DNA from: an uncultured Roseburia sp.
GTDB lineage: Bacteria > Bacillota > Clostridia > Lachnospirales > Lachnospiraceae
Length of the DNA: 64,000 nt
Reading direction: 5' to 3'
Assembly: GCA_947642555.1 (NCBI GenBank)
Contig: CANRSX010000016.1
Location: 1-64,000, forward strand
Positions 25,141-33,512 of this stretch are shown piece after piece. Position 1 is the first letter of the stretch. The number at the start of each line of letters is the position of its first letter. The notes below the pieces were generated by a model. It did no database searches. It had not been told where the DNA came from and saw only the letters and a program-made list of their open reading frames with translations. The translations under genes were made by a program, and so were the position numbers.

Positions 25141-25938
25141 TCACTCCCCCAGCATCCACTGAATCGCCGGCTCCAGATACTGATTCCAGAACAGCCAGTT
25201 GTGCTCCCCCGGGCTCTCATAGTATGCATGCGGTACATTCCGCTCCTCTAAAAATCCATGGAACCCGCGGTTTTCCTGCAGCAGAAAATCCTCGGTACCG
25301 CATGCCATAAAAATCCCCGGAATCTCCTTCCCTACATCCTGAAGCCTTCTGACCAGCTCCTCGGGATTGTTCTCGCTCTTAAGCAGCTCCTCCGGCGCAC
25401 CGAAGACCATCCGGTAGTACTCATAATTCGCCACCGGATTTCCATTTCCGGGCTTCATATCCGCCACCTCGTGCATGATCAGCGCCGACGAGAGCGCAAA
25501 GGCCTTTGAAAAGGTCTCCGGGTACGCCAGCGCCGTATGCAGTGCGCCAAAACCGCCCATGGAAAGGCCGCCGATCAGGGTGTCCTCCCGGCGGGCCGAA
25601 AGGCCGAAGGTATCCCGCACATACGCCACGAGCTCCTTTCCGACATGTGTCGCATATCCGCGCCCGGTTTCCGGTCCGTCCAGATAAAAGCTGTTTTCCC
25701 CTGACGGACAGACCACCGCCAGGTTATACGCTGCGGAAAACTCCTGAATCCTGCTTCCGTACAGCCAGTCACTGCAGCCCCCCGTGTACCCGTGCAATAA
25801 AAACAGTGTCTTCGCCGGACGCTTAAAGTGAGGATTCTCCTCCCGCATCATCTCCGGCAGATCGTTTGGCAGGATCACCTCAAAGGGTACCATCCTGCTC
25901 AGTGTCTCTGAGTGAAACTCCATTCGTGCTGTTGCCAT
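25141..25938 (-). CDS. Esterase family protein (tributyrin esterase / PF00756 type)
   Basis: A 265-residue cytosolic alpha/beta hydrolase: LFLLHGYTGGCSDW oxyanion region, nucleophile Ser126 in GGLSMGGFG and a C-terminal GEHNWLFW histidine. Close to EstA-type carbohydrate or short-chain esterases. ATG 25938 has GGAG upstream; the track start overlaps the PP2C gene. Only 5 nt separate it from the PP2C stop, so it is co-transcribed with the kinase-FHA-PP2C genes. Whether it is functionally linked to them is an open question. Confidence 0.88.
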   Translation of the reverse strand: MATARMEFHSETLSRMVPFEVILPNDLPEMMREENPHFKRPAKTLFLLHGYTGGCSDWLYGSRIQEFSAAYNLAVVCPSGENSFYLDGPETGRGYATHVGKELVAYVRDTFGLSARREDTLIGGLSMGGFGALHTALAYPETFSKAFALSSALIMHEVADMKPGNGNPVANYEYYRMVFGAPEELLKSENNPEELVRRLQDVGKEIPGIFMACGTEDFLLQENRGFHGFLEERNVPHAYYESPGEHNWLFWNQYLEPAIQWMLGE

Positions 25939-25943
25939 AATCT

Positions 25944-26711
25944 CTATTCTCCTCTCTCTTCCCATTCCAGCATCACCACCGACCTGTCATCCGTGGATCC
26001 GCCTGCCACGGCCTCGTTTGCAAGCTCCGGCAGAAGCTCCTCCGCCGGCCGGCCGCTTCCCATCAGCTCCGCAAGCTTCTCCGGCGGAATATGGTCATGA
26101 ATCCCGTCCGACGTCAGGAAAAAGCGCTTTGTGCCGGGCAGGTAGATTTCCTCTGTCTCCAGCCGTTTTGCAAATCCGGCCTCCGGCATTCCGACATAAG
26201 CCGTGAGCGCCTCCCCGCCTTTCACCCCGTCTAAGGAATCAATCTCACCGTTTTCCAGCCAGTCGTTTTTCTGATTGTGATCCACCGTCAGCTGCATCAC
26301 ATGTCCGGCATCCCCGGTCACCTGGTAGAGCCTGCTGTTCCCCGCCCACAGGACGTAAGCCTTCTCTCCCAGCCGGTAAAATCCGACAAAGGTAGAGGCC
26401 ATCCCGCGGCATTTCTCCGTGCCCCGGGCGATCTGCGCAATGGTCTCATTTACCTGCGCCAGCCGGATCCGCAGCGCTTCCACCGGCAGGTTCTCCCCGC
26501 CCGCCTGGGACAGCAGCGACGCCGTAAGCCCGGAGGCCGCCTCCCCCGCGCGGTGTCCTCCCACGCCGTCCGCGACGCCCAGCAGAAAATTCTGCGGCAC
26601 CGCGATCCGGATGGAACCGCTGCTCATCACAAGATGGCTGAGCAGCACCGTATCCTGACAGACGCCGTTCCTGTGGTGTTCTCCCTTTTTTACATATGCG
26701 TATACGATCAT
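25944..26711 (-). CDS. PP2C-family Ser/Thr protein phosphatase
   Basis: A 255-residue Mn/Mg-dependent phosphatase expected to reverse phosphorylation by the kinase encoded 3.3 kb upstream. Metal ligands are visible at Asp20 (CQD), Asp48 in VADGVGGHRAGEAAS, the Asp in FLTSDGIHD and the Asp pair in GGSTDDRSVV near the C-terminus. There is no membrane segment or added domain. It lies 52 nt after the FHA-HEPN gene. The PP2C, kinase and FHA set is a standard phospho-signalling combination, here without a VWA protein. Confidence 0.93.
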   Translation of the reverse strand: MIVYAYVKKGEHHRNGVCQDTVLLSHLVMSSGSIRIAVPQNFLLGVADGVGGHRAGEAASGLTASLLSQAGGENLPVEALRIRLAQVNETIAQIARGTEKCRGMASTFVGFYRLGEKAYVLWAGNSRLYQVTGDAGHVMQLTVDHNQKNDWLENGEIDSLDGVKGGEALTAYVGMPEAGFAKRLETEEIYLPGTKRFFLTSDGIHDHIPPEKLAELMGSGRPAEELLPELANEAVAGGSTDDRSVVMLEWEERGE

Positions 26712-26763
26712 CCGATTCTCCTTTTATTCTGCCAGTCAGAACCGCTTTGCTGCTCTGGCCCTG

Positions 26764-28233
26764 TCACCTTCCCGCTGTCTGGGGTGTGCGCAGATAGAGG
26801 GCGTGCATCGTCTCCAGCGTGTCTGACGTAAACAGCCGCTCCTTGATCTCCTGATAGCGCTCCCTGGTGATCTCCTCCACCACGCCGTCCACCGGCTCCT
26901 CGGTATCCGGGTCGCAGTGGCTGGCGTCGTTCCTGGCGATGCGCACCATGTGAAGCACATTCAGCGCCTCATCCATGCGCCGCGCAAAGCCGACATCCCG
27001 CCCAAAGCCCGCCGCCCGGAGAATCCGCGCCTTCGCACCGTTATTCCGGCAGAGGCCTAAGATGTCATTCTGATTTAATCTGCCTGATTTGTCCCGGTGG
27101 AGTCTGGCGTAGGCGTCATGATTAAAGGTTTCCGCCACCCTTGCGATCTCTCCCATCACAAAGCCCTCCACCGCTTTTCCGAGAAAGCTCATCGGCCCTG
27201 CGTAATCCCCGAGTCCGATGGCCTCACAGGCATTCTCATAAAAAGCCGCCTGGTAGAGCAGATGCCCCCGCCGCTCCCTGGCATTAAAAAACTCCAGCTT
27301 CTTCCGGTATCCCTCCGAGCCCTCCTCGAGCACCGACTTTAAAAAACCTCGGATGTATTCCTCCCGCGTCACCGGCGCCACCTCCGGCACCCGGGCCGAC
27401 AAACGATCTTCGTAGTCGATTCTTCCTTCATCCGCGCGGATTCTTAAATCATCGGGGCTGATCGCGGCGACAGCTCCGTTGATCCGCTGTATGTCCCCCT
27501 GGATCTGTGTCAGGCTCTCGTTTGCCAGCACCACACCCCGGTAGGTCTCGCTGGTCTTCTGCCGGATCTCCTCCATAAAATCCTGCAGGATATCCCATTG
27601 CACCGGATCCGACGCGGCAGCCGCGGGCTTCACCGGAAGATTGTCCTCCCCCGCTGCCAGGATCCGCACGTCGATGGTCTGGTCCGACGCGTTTCTCCCG
27701 CCAAACCGGAGCACATCGCCCCCGGACAGCTCGCGGATCTCGTCTTTTTTCAGCCGCTCCTGGTTCACATACACCGCGGATTTCTGTCCCGTGTCCCGGC
27801 AGTAGCCCACAAAGAGCCGGTCCTGATCGATGTGCAGCTCGACGTTGTAGCGGCTGATACAGGCGTAATGCCGGTCGATCTCCCCGCTGCCGCTACTGAA
27901 AAAGAATCTGCTGTCTGTGGTAAACGCGATCCGGCCAAGCACCAGCCCCTCCGGCCCGATGGGAATACGGGTCACCTTCGCCTGCACCGGCTTTCCCTTT
28001 TCATACCTCGTAGCCGTAATATAAAACAGCGGCTCCGGCTCTTCCCAGGGTTCCTCCTCGTCGTCGTTCCAGCTTATGGCCTCCGTCTCCACGCCAAAGG
28101 GTTTTTCCTCCTCCTTTAAAAAGCTCTCCGCCCGGGGCATCTGATTCTCCCAGGAATCCGGCTCTGATGCCGGCAGATGCCGAAACACCGGCTTACGCTG
28201 ATAATACCTCGTATTCTGATCTGAAGCGCCCAT
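26764..28233 (-). CDS. FHA-domain protein with a C-terminal HEPN-type domain
   Basis: A 489-residue protein. An acidic, disordered N-terminus (1-68) precedes an FHA domain (about 85-190) that would bind phosphothreonine; recognisable parts are EGLVLGR, a SRYNVELHI segment and GGDVLRFGG. A helical linker (210-300) leads to a helical C-terminal domain (about 310-480) containing RNDASH at 434-439, which fits the HEPN RNase motif R-x4-6-H with the typical Asn after Arg. HEPN proteins often cleave RNA in toxin and defence systems. The FHA call is firm; HEPN rests on one motif in a suitable helical context. AAAGGAG precedes the ATG. Confidence 0.78.
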   Translation of the reverse strand: MGASDQNTRYYQRKPVFRHLPASEPDSWENQMPRAESFLKEEEKPFGVETEAISWNDDEEEPWEEPEPLFYITATRYEKGKPVQAKVTRIPIGPEGLVLGRIAFTTDSRFFFSSGSGEIDRHYACISRYNVELHIDQDRLFVGYCRDTGQKSAVYVNQERLKKDEIRELSGGDVLRFGGRNASDQTIDVRILAAGEDNLPVKPAAAASDPVQWDILQDFMEEIRQKTSETYRGVVLANESLTQIQGDIQRINGAVAAISPDDLRIRADEGRIDYEDRLSARVPEVAPVTREEYIRGFLKSVLEEGSEGYRKKLEFFNARERRGHLLYQAAFYENACEAIGLGDYAGPMSFLGKAVEGFVMGEIARVAETFNHDAYARLHRDKSGRLNQNDILGLCRNNGAKARILRAAGFGRDVGFARRMDEALNVLHMVRIARNDASHCDPDTEEPVDGVVEEITRERYQEIKERLFTSDTLETMHALYLRTPQTAGR

Positions 28234-28260
28234 CTGATTCTCCTTTATCCGTCAATTATC

Positions 28261-30039
28261 TTATTTTTTCATGCCGCGGATCCGCGCAAAGAAGCCGAAC
28301 CGCTCTTTCTTCCCGGGCTTCGCAGGCACCTCTTTTTTCTCCGCCGGTGCGTCCTCTTTTTCCAAAAAACCTTCGTAGTACTCAAATCCACCTTTTCCGT
28401 AAAAAGGGCGGAAGCGCTGTCTGGCATTCAGAATCGCCTGTCCCTGCCGGTTCTTAAAATTCTCCCCGGCAGCCCGTTTAAACATTCCGCGCACCTCCCA
28501 CTTCAGCTGCGGATCCATCCTGATCTGTTCCGTCAGTTCCTGAAAATAATACTCCAGCCAGCACATCGCCAGCTCGTCGTCTATCTCATACCGCATTCCG
28601 CAAAGCGGCGTTCCCTCCAGCGCCTCCTTCGTCGAGGGCAGGCCGGGACAGTCCGCCTCCGATCCCGACAGCATCTCTTCCCATGTCTTCCCTGACACGA
28701 AACACTCCGGATCTTTCGCATACTGGGCCAGCTGCTCAAAGGCCAGCAGGTGTGACAGTTCCCGTATCAGCTCTTCCCCGAAATGCTGCGGATGTATCAC
28801 GCCGGTCCTCTCCCAGTTTTTCTGTATATAAAACCCGCACAGCTCCCACATCAGCGTGATGACAGGCACACCCGTCCTGACCGTCCCGTCCTCCGCCTCC
28901 ATACGGGTGACAGCTCTCCCTTTTTGGGGATCCCATACAGAAGCGCCCGGCGGCAGCTTCTGATGTATTTCCTCAACCGACACCTGAAACTGACGGGACT
29001 TTGTATAGTTCCGGATCCCGGCGTCAAACATTTCCCTGTATTCCGCCGCCTGGGGCGAGTCCGACCATTCTGGCAGATATGGCTCCACATGAAAAACACT
29101 GCAGTGGCGAAGATATTCCGGGAGCCCTTCTTTTAATGCATCCCGCATCTTAAGATGATAGCCATTCTCCTTCATCGCGCGCTCAAAGCAGTCTTTCCAC
29201 AGCTTCAGAAATCCCGCCGGCAGCTGCGCCTTCCCGTCCCACCGGAAAAGAACGCCCAGATAAAAAAATTCCCCCCGGCAGTCATACCCGTCCGCCGCAA
29301 TGCATTTCGTCAGCTTCAGCGCCCGATCGGGAATATCCTCCGCCTGGAACGCATCCAGAAGCTTCTCCGCCGTCTTCCAAAGACTCTCCGCCTCCGCCCT
29401 GTCCGTAAAGTAAAGCTGCGCCGCGCTCTGCTGCAGCAGAGACGCCTCCACCGCGGTCAGACAGGCGGCTGTCTCCGAATCCATGTACCGGTCCAGATCG
29501 CTTCGCGACAGATATAATTCAAATATCCGGACCGCCTCGGCATTCTGTGTCGGCTCCCGGGGAACTATGGTCTGCAGCAGCCAGTATTTCGCCTGCACGG
29601 TCAGATCCTGTGTCTGGCAGGGATCTGCCGCTGCTCCATTTCCCGCCAGAACCCTGCGCTCCGCCTTCTCCAGCTGCAGGATATCCCCCAGCAGCCTTGC
29701 CGCCTCAAGACCCCCGCTTCTGTCCGGCGCAAGGAATTCGATCCGTGCCTCACAATCCGCGATTTCCTGGTTTTGCCTGCTCATTTCCTGTTTCACAGAA
29801 TCAGTCCGCACAAGGGTCTGGCCGCCGTAGGCAAACATCTCCGCCAAAAGCCTGATCCGTTCCTCTTTTTTCTCAAGCTCTCGTTTTGGCTTTTTCAGAT
29901 TCTTTAACTGTTTTTTCACTCTGCCGTATTCGGCTGCCCTCTCTTTTTGCCCCTGCGCCTGCTCCCGTTTCTGCTCCAGTTCAGAATTGAATGCATTCAG
30001 AACCTTTTGTAATTTCTTCCGATCCGGTTTCCTGTTCAT
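28261..30039 (-). CDS. Large protein of unknown family with N-terminal coiled coil, in the kinase operon
   Basis: A 592-residue protein I do not recognise. The first ~105 residues are highly charged and predicted coiled coil (LQKVLNAFNSELEQKREQ, ELEKKEERIRLL). The middle (about 110-300) is helical and could form repeat-like hairpins. The C-terminal third includes GYPVITLMWELC-like hydrophobic and IDDELAMCWLEYYFQ segments, and the last 25 residues are Lys/Pro-rich. There is no signal peptide or membrane helix. Its ATG overlaps the kinase stop codon by 4 nt, implying tight coupling with the kinase, and the FHA gene starts 27 nt later. It could be a kinase substrate or scaffold. Confidence 0.8.
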   Translation of the reverse strand: MNRKPDRKKLQKVLNAFNSELEQKREQAQGQKERAAEYGRVKKQLKNLKKPKRELEKKEERIRLLAEMFAYGGQTLVRTDSVKQEMSRQNQEIADCEARIEFLAPDRSGGLEAARLLGDILQLEKAERRVLAGNGAAADPCQTQDLTVQAKYWLLQTIVPREPTQNAEAVRIFELYLSRSDLDRYMDSETAACLTAVEASLLQQSAAQLYFTDRAEAESLWKTAEKLLDAFQAEDIPDRALKLTKCIAADGYDCRGEFFYLGVLFRWDGKAQLPAGFLKLWKDCFERAMKENGYHLKMRDALKEGLPEYLRHCSVFHVEPYLPEWSDSPQAAEYREMFDAGIRNYTKSRQFQVSVEEIHQKLPPGASVWDPQKGRAVTRMEAEDGTVRTGVPVITLMWELCGFYIQKNWERTGVIHPQHFGEELIRELSHLLAFEQLAQYAKDPECFVSGKTWEEMLSGSEADCPGLPSTKEALEGTPLCGMRYEIDDELAMCWLEYYFQELTEQIRMDPQLKWEVRGMFKRAAGENFKNRQGQAILNARQRFRPFYGKGGFEYYEGFLEKEDAPAEKKEVPAKPGKKERFGFFARIRGMKK

Positions 30040-32090
30040 CCCGATGTCATCCCTCTCTCTTTTGCCAGCTTCTCACACATAGCCGCCTCTGGACGCTTCA
30101 CGGTATCCTTCGCCTCCATGAGAAACGCGTAATAATCGACCCTCAGCTTTCCGTCCCCCGTGTAACACGCCTGCTGGATCCGCAGCGCCTTATTCAGATC
30201 CGTCTCATACAGCTCTTTTAACCAGGCAAGGAAATTCCGGTTTTCCTCAAAATCCCTGCCAGCCCGGTTCAGCCAGGCGCTGCCCTGCATACAGAAGGAA
30301 AGCCGGTACAGCTTCGCAATTACGCATGTCTTGTTTCCTTTGGCAAGCTCTTCCGTTATCTGTTTCGCCAGCGCCATATCATGCGCTCCTATCCCCCATG
30401 CATCCGGATAATTCTGGAAAAACCGCTCCACCGTACCTGAGGCAAACATCTCCACAAGCTCCTGATACAGATCCTTCGGCCCGTCTTTCACCGGTTTCGG
30501 AAGACGGTATCCGCCGCCACTTCTCTTCTTTTCTTCCAGCAATACTGCATAGATCGTCCGCCCGAACTCCTCTCTCGTGGCAAAAACATGATTGCGGTAA
30601 CGCAGCCTGCGCTCATAGAACTCCGCCGGCAGATAAGTCTCCATGATCATCTGATCAAAGATCTCTTCCTTCCTGGCCTCATCCGCCTGCATCTCCTCCC
30701 GGACCTGGTCAAAAAGATTCGCCACATCCTCGCCGAATCTGCTAAAGATCCGGCTCCATCTCGCGTTGCGCAGCAGGTTTTCGATCGTCTCGTCCCAGTG
30801 CTCCAGAAACAGAACCGCCATCTCCTCCGTGGAGTGGATCTTTACCGGCCGCTCCTGCCCGTATTTTACGACGACCTCCGTCTGTGGGCCGGCCACAGTC
30901 TTTTGTACTCTCGCAGTTCCCCGCTGCATTTCCGTCTGCCCGGATTGTCCGCCCGCAGCCTCCTGACCAGATGTCTGCACGCCAAAACCGGCGCCTCTCT
31001 GCTGCTCCGCCGCGATCTCGAGGCCGGTTCGGATGCCGCGGGCCGCGTCATGGTTCCCTTCTTTTACATATGTAATCCATGTTCTGATCTGCTTTGCGCC
31101 CCAGCGGTTATGGTTTCTCTCCCGCCGGTCCGTATCGCTGTAGATCGTGCCCTCAAAAAAACGCGCCAGGTAGTCCGGCAGCTGCTGCGGCAGCAAAAGG
31201 CCGTACCAGGTGTAGGCGGATTCCATATTCCGCCCCCGGTAGGCCTGATCCTCCGCCGTGTCGTTCATCTCGTCCATCCGCGGATAACGCCCCGCCACAA
31301 ATTCCGCCATGGTAAAGCCGAAGGAATAATAGTCTGTGGCGGCGCTGACCTTCGCCTTCCGCGCGTTCGTGAGCTCCGGCGCCGTGTAGCCGCGGGTCAC
31401 CATCGTGGCCGTCACGCTGCTCTCACCCTCCGGATGCCGTTCCCCGCCGACTCCGGCTCCGAAGTCGATAAGCACCAGGTGGTTTTTCCCGTCCGTTCCC
31501 TCGTACTGCATGATGTTGTCCGGCTTGATATCGGAATGAAAGATATGCTGCCCGTGCAGCGCAAAAAGCGCGTCATTCAGCCCCTCCGCCTCCTCGAGGA
31601 ACAGCCGTTCAAACAGTTTTTTATTTTTGCCAAAGGACTCGAATTCCAGGAAACCGTCATAGGGCTCATAAGCGCGCATCACAACCATATAGTACTTGTG
31701 ATCCTCCGTGATGCCGTCCGCGAAGATTTTTGCCAGGTGCGGGTGATTCAGCCCCATTACGGTCCGGTTCACCTCATGGATCTTCTCGATCCTCGCCCGT
31801 GTATTTTTCGCCAGCGGATAAAGCTTTGCCACCGCGGACACGCCGTCCGGCAGCTTCCCCTCCCGCAGAAAACAGTCGTATACCTTCGCCTGGCCGCCCT
31901 TATTCCGCGGAAGGCTCCCTTTTGGAACGTACCAGGGCCCCATCACAGCCCGGCCAGACAGCGGCTGGCCCGATGCGCCGGCGGCCGGCTGTACCCGGGC
32001 GTCTGTCTTCCGCTCCTCTTCCTGCTCCAGATATGTCGTGGGAACCGCCTCATACGCCGGCCCGCCCGGTTTCTTTTCCGATGTATTCAT
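30036..32090 (-). CDS. Hanks-type Ser/Thr protein kinase with a long C-terminal domain of unknown function
   Basis: A 684-residue soluble kinase. The catalytic domain spans about 52-345: glycine-rich KGGQAKVY (64-71), Lys89 in AVAKLY, catalytic HSDIKPDN (185-192), LIDFGAG (208-213) and TAPEL (236-240). All key residues are present, so it should be active. Unlike PrkC-type kinases it lacks a membrane helix and PASTA repeats. The last ~270 residues (from about 415) are helical and unrecognised, perhaps a sensor. AAGGAG precedes the ATG. It is the first gene of the unit with the coiled-coil, FHA-HEPN and PP2C genes. Confidence 0.93.
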   Translation of the reverse strand: MNTSEKKPGGPAYEAVPTTYLEQEEERKTDARVQPAAGASGQPLSGRAVMGPWYVPKGSLPRNKGGQAKVYDCFLREGKLPDGVSAVAKLYPLAKNTRARIEKIHEVNRTVMGLNHPHLAKIFADGITEDHKYYMVVMRAYEPYDGFLEFESFGKNKKLFERLFLEEAEGLNDALFALHGQHIFHSDIKPDNIMQYEGTDGKNHLVLIDFGAGVGGERHPEGESSVTATMVTRGYTAPELTNARKAKVSAATDYYSFGFTMAEFVAGRYPRMDEMNDTAEDQAYRGRNMESAYTWYGLLLPQQLPDYLARFFEGTIYSDTDRRERNHNRWGAKQIRTWITYVKEGNHDAARGIRTGLEIAAEQQRGAGFGVQTSGQEAAGGQSGQTEMQRGTARVQKTVAGPQTEVVVKYGQERPVKIHSTEEMAVLFLEHWDETIENLLRNARWSRIFSRFGEDVANLFDQVREEMQADEARKEEIFDQMIMETYLPAEFYERRLRYRNHVFATREEFGRTIYAVLLEEKKRSGGGYRLPKPVKDGPKDLYQELVEMFASGTVERFFQNYPDAWGIGAHDMALAKQITEELAKGNKTCVIAKLYRLSFCMQGSAWLNRAGRDFEENRNFLAWLKELYETDLNKALRIQQACYTGDGKLRVDYYAFLMEAKDTVKRPEAAMCEKLAKERGMTSG

Positions 32091-32147
32091 GTAACTTCTC
32101 CTTCACTGTCCGCTCCGTGGTCTTACGCTTACGCAAACAGCGGCGCT

Positions 32148-32215
32148 CTGTCAGTTTTCCTTCTATCCTATCATAGTGCACTTCCGATTATTTGCCAAGG
32201 AAAAATTACTGACAG
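32148..32215. repeat. Inverted repeat flanking the kinase-operon promoter
   Basis: CTGTCAGT (32148-32155) and ACTGACAG (32208-32215) are perfect inverted arms 52 bp apart that bracket the promoter. The outer flanks (CGGCGCT and GCGGCG) extend the symmetry imperfectly. A regulator bound to both arms could loop or block the promoter. Confidence 0.5.
32170..32198 (-). promoter_or_regulatory. Promoter of the kinase / FHA-HEPN / PP2C operon
   Basis: Reading leftward, TTGGCA (32198-32193) and TATGAT (32175-32170) are 17 bp apart. The predicted start near 32163 gives a 5' leader of about 73 nt to the kinase ATG. Confidence 0.65.
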
Positions 32216-32309
32216 CGGCGTCCACATTTTGGCTTTACTTTTTTGTCGAATGATTTTATATTTAAGTTATATCAGCAGGGCATGATCCCGGAAAGGCGGT
32301 GCGGACGCG

Positions 32310-33512
32310 ATGCGCAGACGGATTATTTCAGTTTACATATGTCTTCTTCTGGCTTTTCTGCCGGTTTTTGCCGCATCGCGCGAACCGGTTTTTGCCGCAT
32401 CGCAGTCCGGCGCCGCAAAAGACGGGGACGCTGCTTTTGTTTACGAAGATTATCAGGAATACAACGCCCGGCTCGCGGCCGTCGCGCATGCATCGGATCT
32501 TCCTGACTGCGGGTTTGACGTCGTGGAGGAGCAGATCTTTCCCTTTACGCTGACCATATCGGATGATCCGGCGGACGACGCAGACCGCTCAGATGCGCCT
32601 GTGGAGTCAGGTGCGCCTGACGAAACAGACGACGCGGACACAGTATACCTCGTCCCTGCCTTTGACCGGGAGTACCGCCGCCTGGCGCTGTTTTTTACTG
32701 ACAGGGAGGGCGCGGTATTTTACAGAACCGATCAGCTCGAGACGAACCACAGGGCAGCCGGACAGCTCGCACAGCCAAACGAGGGCATTCTCGCCGTCTC
32801 CTTTTCGGATCAGAACGGCGATTCGCTGACCGATATCACGCTCATTACCTCCTGCGTCAACGAAACCGGCGCCTACGCGGGGAGGAGTTATAAGATCGGG
32901 GACGTGCTCTTTCAGGACGGCGCGTCGCATACGTTTTACAGGGACTACCGGATTTCGGATAAGATCAACCGGTTCGGGATGAACAAAAGCGTCAATGAGA
33001 TCACAGCCTTTGTCCGGGACGGCTCCTCCGCGGAATTTATGTATACCGCGACAACGCTCACGGAATTAAAGACGCACGGCATGGTCATCGTGGAGGAACA
33101 GTGTTATACGCGAACCTTCGAAAAACAGGGTCGCCTTACGGTCGTGCCGGGCATCTGCCGGATTGCGAATTACGATGTATTTATGATTTATCTGGTCAAT
33201 GAACAGGACTATATCGTATCCAGCTTACAGCCGATGGGAGAAGCGGATAATCTCTATGCGCTGCGCGGCATCCAGTGCCGTGATATCGACGGGGACGGTC
33301 TTAAGGATATCGTGGTGCTGGCAAAATACAGCTATGAGGAGGCGGACGGACAGTTTGCGGTGGTAAACGATTATTCCGTTTATTACCAGCGCACCGGCGG
33401 TTTTTCCGCGGATACGGAGATAAAAAAAAGCTGTCCGTGCACGGACGGGGACACGATGGAGCAGCTGGTGGAACGGCTGCGCGCTTACTGGGGGTGGAAA
33501 TCAGAGCAATGA
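32310..33512 (+). CDS. Exported protein with VCBS/FG-GAP-like calcium-binding motifs
   Basis: A 400-residue protein with a signal peptide (hydrophobic SVYICLLLAFLPVFAAS, residues about 7-23). Two acidic loops, DQNGDSLTDI (about 170) and DIDGDGLKDI (about 330), resemble the DxDxDGxxD loops of VCBS/FG-GAP repeats. No enzymatic motif is seen. Its stop overlaps the ATG of the response regulator (ATGA), so it is expressed with a two-component system and may be its extracytoplasmic sensor partner. The family is otherwise unknown to me. Confidence 0.75.
   Translation: MRRRIISVYICLLLAFLPVFAASREPVFAASQSGAAKDGDAAFVYEDYQEYNARLAAVAHASDLPDCGFDVVEEQIFPFTLTISDDPADDADRSDAPVESGAPDETDDADTVYLVPAFDREYRRLALFFTDREGAVFYRTDQLETNHRAAGQLAQPNEGILAVSFSDQNGDSLTDITLITSCVNETGAYAGRSYKIGDVLFQDGASHTFYRDYRISDKINRFGMNKSVNEITAFVRDGSSAEFMYTATTLTELKTHGMVIVEEQCYTRTFEKQGRLTVVPGICRIANYDVFMIYLVNEQDYIVSSLQPMGEADNLYALRGIQCRDIDGDGLKDIVVLAKYSYEEADGQFAVVNDYSVYYQRTGGFSADTEIKKSCPCTDGDTMEQLVERLRAYWGWKSEQ

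Noticed and set aside
24223-32090. Naming the kinase operon as a TerY-P system
   Set aside because: No VWA-domain TerY protein or tellurite-resistance genes are present; only kinase and PP2C are shared.
30588-32285. 565-residue ORF on the + strand opposite the kinase
   Set aside because: Low-complexity Arg/Leu/His-rich product with no domain; it is a GC-rich shadow of a kinase with all catalytic motifs.
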